A stretch of 64,000 nucleotides of DNA from Streptoalloteichus tenebrarius (lineage in GTDB: Bacteria; Actinomycetota; Actinomycetes; Mycobacteriales; Pseudonocardiaceae): positions 248,001 through 312,000 of the forward strand of contig NZ_JAMTCP010000002.1 in the NCBI RefSeq assembly GCF_024171885.1, read 5' to 3'. The stretch's first letter is position 1, and each line of letters begins with the position of its first letter. The notes beneath the pieces are model-generated. The model was not told where the DNA came from and made no database searches. It was given only the letters and a program-made list of their open reading frames with translations. This document shows, piece by piece, positions 57,183 to 64,000 of the stretch. The position numbers and the translations under genes were made by a program.

Positions 57183-58181
57183 ATGGGGGCGCGGGAGGAC
57201 TGGCGGGAGATCTCCCGTCAGGCCAAGGACGAGTGGCGGAAGCTGTCCCGGCAGGCCAGGCGCGAATGGCGGGAGCAGGTTCGCCAGCACCACGACGAGG
57301 TGCGGGAGCACGTTCGTCGCCACCTGTCCGAGCGGCGGCAGGAGCGTCTCCGCGGGTCCGGCGCCCCGGCGCCGGCTCCCGCCCCCCACGTGGACGCGGC
57401 CCGGCAGGCGGTCCAGGCCGCCGCGCCGGTCGTCGGCCAGGTCGGCCGCGCCGTGGTGGACGGGCTGCGCGGCAAGATGGCCGCGTGGCAGGACCCGCGT
57501 GCCCGTGCCCTCAGGAAGCGCCGGAGGGCGCGCCGTGCCCTCCGGTTCCGGGGGTGGACCGCCGGGATCACCGGCGGGGCCACCACGGCCGTCGCCCTGG
57601 CGCAGGCCCCCGAAACCCTCGTCATCGGCGGCGGCGGGGTCACCGCGCTGTTCGCCGCCCTCGCGGTGAGCGCCGGCCTGCGTTCGCGCCGGCTGCACCG
57701 CACGCCGCTGCCGGAGGCGGCGGCGCCGCCACCGGAGATGCCGCCGCCCGGCTCGTTGGCCAGGGAGCCGATGGAGCGGCTGGCCGGGGCCGAGCGGAGC
57801 CTGGCCGAGCTGCTGCGGCAGCTCACCGTTCCCGGCGCCCACGGGGTCGCCGCGGTCCCGTCGGAGTCCGTCGAGGACACCCGGACGTCGGCTGCGGAGG
57901 CGGCGGGCGCGTTGCGTGGCGTCGCGGCCCGGCTCCGCGCCGTCGAGTTGGCCAGGGACGCGGCCCCGGCGTCGGAGCGGGCCTCGTTGGCCGAGGACGC
58001 GACCCGGTTGCGGGCGCAGCTCGACGAGGGCGTGGACGACTACGGCCGTCTGGTCGCGGCCGCGGGACGGGCGGTCGCGGCGAGCGCGGCCAGTGGACCG
58101 CGCGAAGCGCTCGCGGACGCCACCGACCGCCTGGCCGGTCTCGCGGCGGCGCTCCGGGAGCTGGGACGCGGCACGGTCTGA
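57183..58181 (+). CDS. pspM: PspM-like envelope-stress membrane protein
   Basis: 332 residues, 17 bp after pspA. A basic N-terminal helix (REDWREISRQAKDEWRKLSR repeated as RQARREWREQVRQHHDEVRE) precedes a hydrophobic pair of helices at about 122-165 (GITGGATTAVALAQAPETLV; VTALFAALAVSAGLRSR). A long Ala-rich coil completes the protein. The arrangement matches the mycobacterial membrane protein encoded after pspA (PspM, Rv2743c type), which recruits PspA. Identification rests on context and topology rather than strong motif identity. Confidence 0.75.
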   Translation: MGAREDWREISRQAKDEWRKLSRQARREWREQVRQHHDEVREHVRRHLSERRQERLRGSGAPAPAPAPHVDAARQAVQAAAPVVGQVGRAVVDGLRGKMAAWQDPRARALRKRRRARRALRFRGWTAGITGGATTAVALAQAPETLVIGGGGVTALFAALAVSAGLRSRRLHRTPLPEAAAPPPEMPPPGSLAREPMERLAGAERSLAELLRQLTVPGAHGVAAVPSESVEDTRTSAAEAAGALRGVAARLRAVELARDAAPASERASLAEDATRLRAQLDEGVDDYGRLVAAAGRAVAASAASGPREALADATDRLAGLAAALRELGRGTV

Positions 58182-58827
58182 CCCGAGGGCGAGCGCCGGG
58201 CGGTTGCGGTGCTGTGCCTCGTCGCGGACGCGACGTGCTCCATATGTGCTCGATCTCATAGCGTGCGCCGTCCCATGCCGGCGCGGACCAGGAGAGGCGC
58301 CCCGCCCGAACCCGTGGGCGGGTCGTCTCCCAACTGTTCCCGTGCCGTTCGTCACTCATCCCGGCCTCCCTGCTCGAATCTCGTCGCATTCGCGGAACCC
58401 TGGTTGTCGTCGTTGTCGTCGTTGTCGTCGTTGTCGCGGATCTCGTGAGCGAGAACGGATTCCGGCGCGCGTGGCGGCTCGCCCGCCGGAAGTCCTTGCC
58501 AGGCCTGGGAGTTCGCGGAGGTCTCGTCAGGTCCTCTTCGGTCTTCCCGTCACGCTTCGCAGGGTGGCCCCGGGGCCTGACATTCCTGGTGCGCGTCCTG
58601 TCGGGCCAGGTGCTCAACGCACCTGCCATGCCCGAACCAGGGTTCATTCCCCAGCGGAATGCGAGCACCATTGGTCAGCAGATCGACACTCTTCGTGTTG
58701 ATTTTCAGGCTGCTGTCACGCCACCGTTCCGGATCTTTCGTCATTTCGGGTGGTGGACAGGTACCTTCCAGCTCCGGATCGCTCCCCGCCGAGCGTCCCT
58801 GAGCGAACCGGAACACGGGAGGGCCGT
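58182..58827. other. 646-bp region upstream of the nucleobase permease
   Basis: No convincing gene; a plus-strand frame at 58445-58903 lacks family features. It contains four tandem 9-bp units GTTGTCGTC (58403-58438, last unit GTTGTCGCG). The tandem GTC/GTT triplets are noted as a simple repeat. It should include the permease promoter. Confidence 0.4.
58403..58438. repeat. GTTGTCGTC short tandem repeat, four units
   Basis: Three exact GTTGTCGTC units and one GTTGTCGCG unit run without interruption. They lie in the gap between pspM and the nucleobase permease. Likely replication slippage; a regulatory role is not evident. Confidence 0.75.
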
Positions 58828-60090
58828 GTGGCGCTGTGGACCCTGCACGGCGACGGACGTCGGGTGGCCGACGGAGCCGTCGTCGCCCCCGACGAACGGC
58901 TGAGCTGGCCGTTGACCGTGGGCCTCGGCCTCCAGCACGTCATCGCGATGTTCGGCGCGACCCTGCTGGTGCCGGTCACCACGGGGTTCCCGGTCACCAC
59001 GACGTTGCTGTTCTCGGGCATCGGCACCCTGCTGTTCCTCGCCATCACCCGCAACCGGGTGCCCAGCTACCTGGGCTCGTCCTTCGCCTTCCTCGCGCCG
59101 TTCGCGGCCGCGCAGAAGGCGGGGGCCGGCCCCGCCGAGCAGCTCGGCGGCGTGCTCGTGGCGGGCCTGGCGCTGGTCGCGGTCGGCGTCGCGGTCAAGG
59201 CGCTGGGCGTGCGCCTGCTGGAGGCCGTCATGCCGCCGGTGGTCACCGGCGCGGTCGTGGCGCTCATCGGGCTCAACCTCGCGCCCGCCGCCACCCAGTC
59301 CTTCGCCGCCCAGCCCCTGGTCGGGCTGGTCACGCTGGCCGCGATCCTCGGGGTCGGCGTGCTCGGCAGGGGCCTTCTGTCCCGGGTGTCCGTGCTGGTC
59401 GGCGTGGTCCTCGGTTGGGGGTTCGCCGCCGTCACCGGCGGGCTGGACCCGCAGCGGGTGGACGCGCTGCGCGAGGCCGCGTGGTTCGGTCTGCCCCACC
59501 TGACCACCCCGCAGGTGCGGCCCTCGGTCGTGCTCCTCGTGCTGCCGGTGGTGGTCGTGCTGGTGGCGGAGAACGTGGGCCACGTGAAGGCCGTCGCCGC
59601 GATGACCGGGCGCAACCTCGACGGCGCCGCGGGTGACGCCCTGATCGGTGACGGACTGGCCACCACGCTCGCCGGACTCGGTGGCGGTTCGGGCACCACC
59701 ACCTACGCGGAGAACATCGGCGTCATGGCCGCCACCCGCGTGTACTCCACGGCGGCCTACGTCGTGGCCGCGGTGTCCGCGATCGTCCTGTCCTTCTCGC
59801 CGAAGTTCAACGCCCTGGTGTTCACCGTCCCCGGTGGGGTGATCGGCGGCGCGACGCTCGTGCTCTACGGCCTGATCGGGCTCATCGGCGTGCGCATCTG
59901 GATCGACAACAAGGTCGACCTGACCGAACCGGTGAACCTCATGGTCGTCGCGGCCGCGTTGATCGCCGGCATCGGCAACCTCACGCTGACCGTCGGGGGC
60001 CTCGAGCTGGGCGGGATCGCCTGGGGCTCGCTCGGGATCATCGTCCTCTACCCGCTGCTGCGCCGGCTCAGGCCGGTCACCGCCTCGTGA
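58828..60090 (+). CDS. nucleobase:cation symporter (UraA/xanthine permease family)
   Basis: 420 residues from the GTG at 58828 (GGGAGGG just upstream); an in-frame GTG at 58750 would add 26 hydrophilic residues. About 14 membrane helices. The NCS2 family signature is present: LGLQHVIAMFGATLLVPVTT, then ENVGHVKAVAAMTGRNLDGA and GLGGGSGTTTYAENIGVMAA, with the conserved Glu/Asn substrate residues (AENVGHV, TTTYAENIG). The family imports uracil, uric acid or xanthine with protons. Whether it takes uracil or purines is not resolved. Confidence 0.92.
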   Translation: MALWTLHGDGRRVADGAVVAPDERLSWPLTVGLGLQHVIAMFGATLLVPVTTGFPVTTTLLFSGIGTLLFLAITRNRVPSYLGSSFAFLAPFAAAQKAGAGPAEQLGGVLVAGLALVAVGVAVKALGVRLLEAVMPPVVTGAVVALIGLNLAPAATQSFAAQPLVGLVTLAAILGVGVLGRGLLSRVSVLVGVVLGWGFAAVTGGLDPQRVDALREAAWFGLPHLTTPQVRPSVVLLVLPVVVVLVAENVGHVKAVAAMTGRNLDGAAGDALIGDGLATTLAGLGGGSGTTTYAENIGVMAATRVYSTAAYVVAAVSAIVLSFSPKFNALVFTVPGGVIGGATLVLYGLIGLIGVRIWIDNKVDLTEPVNLMVVAAALIAGIGNLTLTVGGLELGGIAWGSLGIIVLYPLLRRLRPVTAS

Positions 60091-60172
60091 CCCGCCGCCG
60101 CTGACTCACTGCCGCCGCTCTCGCCGCTTCTGACCCGCTGCTGCTGCTCCACCGCCTCGCGGCGGCCGTCCG

Positions 60173-60970
60173 TCAGGGTCGTGGCCCGTGCTGGCAGGTG
60201 GGGCAGAAGTAGGCCACCCGTTCCCGGAGGCCGGAGCCCTGCTCCGCCGACCGCACCGGGGCGCCGCACCGCCGGCACGGCCGCCCGGTCCGCTCGAAGA
60301 CCCAGTGCTGGGCGTCGCGGCCCAGCTCGCCCGTCGTCGACTGCTCGGGGCGGGCGGCGTTGCGGAGCAGCAGCTTGCGGCTCCACCGGACGGCAGAGCG
60401 GACGTCCACGTCGGACACCGGCGTCCACGGCGTGACGCCGAGCAGGAAGCAGACCTCGGTCTTGTAGAGGTTGCCGAGCCCCGCCACGGCGGTCTGGTCC
60501 AGTAGGGCCAGGCCGATCTCCCGGTCGGGGTCGCGCAGCAGCCGTTCCACCGCCTCGTCCTCCTGCTGCCGACCCCAGGCCGGGTCCAGCAGGTCGGGGC
60601 CGAGGTGCCCGACCAGGCGACACTCGTCCGAGGTCGGCACGAGCGCCATGTCGTGCAGCCGGAACCCCACCGCCACTCGGTGCTCGTTGGCCAGCACCGC
60701 GCGCACCTGGTGCGTCGGCCCGCGCCAGCGCTCCTCCGGCCGGTACAGGTGCCACGCGCCGTCCAGCCGGAAGTGGGTGTGCAGCGTCGTCCCGTCGTCG
60801 AACCGGAACAGCAGGTGCTTGCCGACCGAGTGGACGCCCAGCACCACCCGGCCGGCCAGGTCCACCGAGGACAGCCGGGGGTGCCGCAGCTCACCCCTGG
60901 TCAGGCGCTGCCTGGCCAGCGCCGCGTGCAGTCGCCGGCCGGCGAGGTAGACGGTGTCGCCCTCCGGCAC
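60173..60970 (-). CDS. nei: Nei-type DNA glycosylase (endonuclease VIII family)
   Basis: 265 residues. It begins MPEGDTVYLAGRRLHAALAR: Pro2 is the Schiff-base nucleophile and Glu3 the general acid. The Fpg/Nei domain continues with VGKHLLFRFDDGTTLHTHFR and QTAVAGLGNLYKTEVCFLLG (helix-two-turn-helix). A zinc finger closes the protein: CRRCG and YFCPTCQ. It excises oxidised pyrimidines. It is the Nei2-type of actinobacteria. It stands alone on the minus strand. Confidence 0.93.
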   Translation of the reverse strand: MPEGDTVYLAGRRLHAALARQRLTRGELRHPRLSSVDLAGRVVLGVHSVGKHLLFRFDDGTTLHTHFRLDGAWHLYRPEERWRGPTHQVRAVLANEHRVAVGFRLHDMALVPTSDECRLVGHLGPDLLDPAWGRQQEDEAVERLLRDPDREIGLALLDQTAVAGLGNLYKTEVCFLLGVTPWTPVSDVDVRSAVRWSRKLLLRNAARPEQSTTGELGRDAQHWVFERTGRPCRRCGAPVRSAEQGSGLRERVAYFCPTCQHGPRP

Positions 60971-61022
60971 GGCTCAAGTGTGTCGGGTCGGGCCGACAGG
61001 CGTGGGAGCCATCAGGGGGTGC

Positions 61023-61670
61023 TCACCGTCCGTCCAGCGCCACCCGGACGCCGAAGCCGATCAGCACCGTGGCCATCGCCCGGTCCAGCCACCGCTTCAC
61101 GCGGTCGCGGGCCAGCAGGCCGCGCGCCTTGGCCGCGAGCCAGGTCACGCCGGCCAGCCACGTCGCGCCGGCCCCGACGTGGATGGCGATGAGCAGCAGC
61201 GCCCACCCGGTCGTCCCGCTGCCGTCGGTCGGCAGGAACTGCGGCAGCAACGACATGTAGAACACGCCGACCTTCGGGTTGAGCAGGTTGGTGGTCAGAC
61301 CCGAGCGGAACGCGCCGAGCGGCCGCATGCCACCGCGCGGGCCCCGCGCCGCGTCCGAGGCCGTCTCCGCGCGGCCGCGGTCCCGCCACGACCGCCAGAG
61401 CGCGCTCGCGCCGAGCCACAGCAGGTAGGCCGCCCCCGCGTACCGGATGACGTCGTAGGCGAGCTGGGAGGCGCGCAGCAGCGCGGTCAGGCCGACCACG
61501 CTGGCCAGGCCCCAGGTGACCGAGCCCAGCGAGATCCCGCCCACCGCGGCCAGTCCCGTCCGGCGCCCGCCCAGCGCGGTCGAGCGCAGCGTGAACATCG
61601 TGTCCAGGCCGGGGCTGACCGCCATCAGCAGGGCGGCGACGACGTAGGCGGTCAGCGCCGCGCCCGTCAT
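61023..61670 (-). CDS. LysE/RhtB-family translocator
   Basis: 215 residues from the ATG at 61670, whose first bases overlap the ParA stop. Six membrane helices; the N-terminal signature is ALTAYVVAALLMAVSPGLDT followed by GISLGSVTWGLASVVGL. A NLLNPKVGVFYMSLLPQFLP stretch is diagnostic of the family. It should export an amino acid or homoserine-lactone-like compound. The overlap with parA implies one transcript. Confidence 0.9.
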   Translation of the reverse strand: MTGAALTAYVVAALLMAVSPGLDTMFTLRSTALGGRRTGLAAVGGISLGSVTWGLASVVGLTALLRASQLAYDVIRYAGAAYLLWLGASALWRSWRDRGRAETASDAARGPRGGMRPLGAFRSGLTTNLLNPKVGVFYMSLLPQFLPTDGSGTTGWALLLIAIHVGAGATWLAGVTWLAAKARGLLARDRVKRWLDRAMATVLIGFGVRVALDGR

Positions 61671-62560
61671 GCTTCCAGCTCCTCGTCGTCGAACGCGTCG
61701 TCCTCGTCGGCCCCGTCGTCATGGGCGCCGTGCGCCCCGTAACCGCCGTCGTCGAGAGGGTCGAAGCGGCGCCGTCGGCCCGACCGCAGCACCCGCGCCA
61801 GCAGCAGGTTGAAGCCGAGCGCGACCTCACGGGCGCCCGGCGTGCCCCACTGGTGGATCGGCATGCACGCGCCCTGCGCCTGCTGCACCGCCAGCCGGTC
61901 GGGCAACGCGACCGGCATGACCAGCGGCCCGAAGATCTCCCGGAGCTCGTTGATCCGGAACTGGTGCTCGTGCGAGCGCGGGCGCACCCGGTTCACCACG
62001 ACGCCCAGCGGTTGCAGGTCGGGGTTGTGCCGCTCCCGCTCCGCCTGCACCGCCTCGAAGGCCCGCTGGACCCCGGAGACGGCGAACATCGTGGGCTCGG
62101 TGACCAGCAGCGCCCGGTCGGCCGCCACGAGCGCCGAGCGGGTGAGCTGCCCCAGCGACGGCGGGCAGTCCAGCAGCACGAGCTGGTAGGGGAGGTCGCC
62201 GTCGGCCGCGACCTCGTTGATCTTGGTCAGCACCTTGCCCAGCCGGCTGAGCCGGCGCAGGCCAGGGTCGGGGTCGTTGTGCCCCTCCACCTCCTCGGAG
62301 CCGACCAGGACGTCCAGGCCCTCGCCCCAGGCGCTGGGCGCCACCGCGGCCTCCAGCACCGAGCGCTTCGGGTCCTCCAGGACGTCCGACAGGCTCGCGT
62401 CGGTCTCGGCCGGTTCCAACGTCGCAGTGGCGTTGCACTGCGGGTCGAGGTCGACGACCAGGGTGCGGACGCCCCGCCGTAGCGCTGCCGAGGCCAGCCC
62501 CAGCACCACGGTCGTCTTGCCCACGCCACCCTTCAGGCTCAGCACGGCCACCGTATGCAC
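61667..62560 (-). CDS. orphan ParA/MinD-like ATPase
   Basis: 297 residues. The deviant Walker A KGGVGKTT runs from Lys10 to Thr17, with a Walker A' DLDPQCNAT and the DCPPSLGQL block. The C-terminal 45 residues are acidic (DDGADEDDAFDDEELE). No ParB gene is in the window and the chromosomal parAB locus normally sits near the origin, so this is an orphan ParA of the type involved in positioning or partitioning of an unknown cargo. It is translationally coupled to the LysE exporter gene. Confidence 0.9.
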   Translation of the reverse strand: MHTVAVLSLKGGVGKTTVVLGLASAALRRGVRTLVVDLDPQCNATATLEPAETDASLSDVLEDPKRSVLEAAVAPSAWGEGLDVLVGSEEVEGHNDPDPGLRRLSRLGKVLTKINEVAADGDLPYQLVLLDCPPSLGQLTRSALVAADRALLVTEPTMFAVSGVQRAFEAVQAERERHNPDLQPLGVVVNRVRPRSHEHQFRINELREIFGPLVMPVALPDRLAVQQAQGACMPIHQWGTPGAREVALGFNLLLARVLRSGRRRRFDPLDDGGYGAHGAHDDGADEDDAFDDEELEA

Positions 62561-62670
62561 GGCCAGCAGCCTAAGGGGAGATCGCCGGGAACCGTCCGAC
62601 TCCTCACCCCTCGGTCGCGCCGCGCGGGCCTCGGGCCGGGGCGAGCCCCAGGTCGAATAGGCTTCCCGTC

Positions 62671-63399
62671 ATGCGAACCGACGCCGTGCAGCGGGTGCTG
62701 GAGGCCGAGCTCGTCGCCGCGCGCGAGCGCCGGCACGGCGCGGACCCGCTGGTGCTCGACGTGGGTGGGGGCAGCGGGGTGTGGGCGGTGCCGCTGGCCG
62801 CCGCCGGCTGCCTGGTCACCGTGATCGACTCCAGCCCGAACGCCCTGGCGACGCTGCGGCGTCGCGCCGAGGAGGCCGGCGTGGCGGGTCGCATCGCGGC
62901 CGTGCAGGGCGACGCCGACGCGTTGACCGAGGTGGTGCCGGACGAGGGCGTCGACCTGGTCCTCGGGCACGGCGTGCTGGAGGTCGTCGACGACGCGGAG
63001 GCGGCGGTCGCCGCCCTGGCCGCGGCGGCCTGTGCCGGCGGCGCGGTGTCGGTGCTGGTGGCCAACCGGTACGCGGCGGTGCTCGGACGCGCCATGGCCG
63101 GCCGGCTGGGCGACGCGCGGCGGCTGCTCGACGACCCGAGCGGCCGGGTCGGCGCGCACGACCCGGTGCTGCGCCGCTTCGACGCCGAGGGGCTCGCCGA
63201 GCTGGTCGGCGGGGCCGGTCTCACCGTCGAGGTGCTCCAGGGGCACGGCGTGCTCCACGACCTCGTGCCCGGCGCGGTGCTGGAGGCCCCTGGCGCCGCC
63301 GAGGCGCTCGCGGACCTGGAGCTGGCGGCCGCGACCCGGTCGCCGCTGCGCGACGTCGCCAGCCGCCTGCACGCGCTGGGCCGCCGCGGCTCAGCCTGA
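62671..63399 (+). CDS. class I SAM-dependent methyltransferase
   Basis: 242 residues from the ATG at 62671. The SAM-binding motif I is VLDVGGGSGVWAVPLAAAGC near residue 28-47, motif II is the acidic end of strand 2 (VTVIDSSPNALATLRRRAEE), and a GHGVLEVVDD segment follows as motif IV. These features resemble SmtA/CmoM-like tRNA or small-molecule methyltransferases, but the acceptor is not predictable. It overlaps the convergent MFS gene by 9 bases. Confidence 0.88.
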   Translation: MRTDAVQRVLEAELVAARERRHGADPLVLDVGGGSGVWAVPLAAAGCLVTVIDSSPNALATLRRRAEEAGVAGRIAAVQGDADALTEVVPDEGVDLVLGHGVLEVVDDAEAAVAALAAAACAGGAVSVLVANRYAAVLGRAMAGRLGDARRLLDDPSGRVGAHDPVLRRFDAEGLAELVGGAGLTVEVLQGHGVLHDLVPGAVLEAPGAAEALADLELAAATRSPLRDVASRLHALGRRGSA

Positions 63400-64000
63400 G
63401 CCCTCGCCCGCCGCCACCGGCGCGGCGGGCGCCGCGGACACCGCGGGCGCGGGATTCCCCTCGTCCTCGGCGGCGGGGACCAGGACGATCGCCAGCGCGC
63501 CGACGAGCGCCACCGCGGCGAAGACGACGAAGTTCCACGCCGCCCCCAGTCCGGAGCCGAGCACGAGGCCGCCCACCAGCGGACCGCAGATCGCGCCCAG
63601 CCGACCGACCCCCAACGACCAGCCCAACGCCGTCGCGCGGCGCGCCGGCGCGTGGTACCGGGCCACGTAGGCGTTGATCAGGTTCTGCGTGCCGATGGTC
63701 CCGAACCCGCCCAGCGCGACCAGCACGTGCAGGACCGCCGCGGGGGGACCGGCGGCCATCAGGCCGATCGCGCCGCACGCCACCAGGAAGGCCGTCGTGA
63801 TCAGGGCCTTCGAGCCGAGCCGGTCCGCGCTCCACCCGCCCGCCACCGAGCCCACGATCGACCCGACGTTGAACACCATCAGGAACGCCAGCGACGAGCC
63901 GAGGGGGTAGCCGGCGGCGCGCATGATCTGCGGCAGCCACGTGTTCACCCCGTAGACGAGGAGCAGGCCGCAGAACGACGCCGCCCAGAACGCGGTGGTG
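63391..64000 (-). CDS. MFS transporter (AAHS-like), N-terminus cut by window
   Basis: At least 203 residues are visible; the start lies outside the window. The reading frame continues open to 64000 with no stop. It shows five or six membrane helices of the C-terminal MFS half (WLPQIMRAAGYPLGSSLAFL, MVFNVGSIVGSVAGGWSADR, GTIGTQNLINAYVARYHAPA), the latter resembling aromatic-acid:H+ symporters. The C-terminal tail is Ala/Pro-rich. Substrate unknown. It overlaps the methyltransferase gene tail-to-tail. Confidence 0.8.
   Translation of the reverse strand, partial: TTAFWAASFCGLLLVYGVNTWLPQIMRAAGYPLGSSLAFLMVFNVGSIVGSVAGGWSADRLGSKALITTAFLVACGAIGLMAAGPPAAVLHVLVALGGFGTIGTQNLINAYVARYHAPARRATALGWSLGVGRLGAICGPLVGGLVLGSGLGAAWNFVVFAAVALVGALAIVLVPAAEDEGNPAPAVSAAPAAPVAAGEGSG

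Noticed and set aside
58445-58903. 152-residue plus-strand open frame before the nucleobase permease
   Set aside because: No family features, no clear ribosome site, and its 3' part overlaps the permease start in another frame.

Overview
The window is a very GC-rich, gene-dense actinobacterial chromosome segment. The operon content (rimP-nusA-ylxR-infB-rbfA, truB-ribF, rpsO-pnp, dapB, thyX-dapA-rnj-ftsK, rimO-pgsA-cinA-clgR-pspA), frequent GTG starts and strong G/C third-position bias point to a Pseudonocardiaceae-like organism (Saccharothrix, Actinosynnema or Lentzea type). The genus assignment is inference.

Layout. 1-4.5 kb: a GAF/winged-helix regulator cut by the window edge, a YjbQ-family protein, a TetR regulator, a membrane protein, and a ferritin-like DUF4439 gene paired with a Tat-type lipoprotein. 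4.7-11 kb: the translation and transcription operon rimP-nusA-ylxR-infB-DUF503-rbfA. 11.2-18.7 kb: DHH phosphoesterase, MATE and MFS exporters, truB, ribF, a small HTH protein and thpR. 19-24.7 kb: rpsO, pnp, an M16 peptidase, dapB and a small TPR membrane protein. 25.5-31.8 kb: accessory genes (a secreted BP74-like protein, a VTT-fold membrane protein, a GNAT, a secreted trypsin-like protease, two tandem EamA transporters, a YcaQ-like winged-helix protein). 32-33.5 kb: a DUF4097 gene downstream of a ribbon-helix-helix gene whose start lies in a triple TGACGTCA array. 33.7-42.1 kb: thyX, an ACT protein, a TIGR03085-like protein, dapA, rnj, an acyltransferase on the opposite strand, and ftsK. 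42.2-43.4 kb: tRNA-Leu(GAG) followed by about 1.1 kb of apparently decayed DNA. 43.4-49.1 kb: an ABC exporter with its two-component system. 49.3-50.5 kb: a secreted phospholipase A2 and an ArgA-like acetyltransferase. 50.6-52.6 kb: an RloA/RloB (AbiL-like) presumptive defence pair. 52.6-58.2 kb: rimO-pgsA-cinA, then clgR, pspA and pspM. 58.8-64 kb: nucleobase permease, Nei-type glycosylase, LysE exporter, orphan ParA, methyltransferase and a truncated MFS gene.

How the genes work together. Most of the window is housekeeping: ribosome maturation, RNA decay (PNPase, RNase J), lysine/diaminopimelate synthesis (dapA, dapB) and chromosome segregation (FtsK). The most interesting non-housekeeping signals are three. 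The RloAB pair has a rare TTA codon in rloB. The envelope-stress locus clgR / pspA-pspM has two independent GGAAC-N17-CGTTG (ECF sigma-type) promoters plus a ClgR-like box, with a perfect 46-bp palindrome separating clgR from pspA. The ribbon-helix-helix/DUF4097 pair has a candidate autoregulatory operator. No CRISPR array, intact insertion sequence, rRNA or origin was seen.
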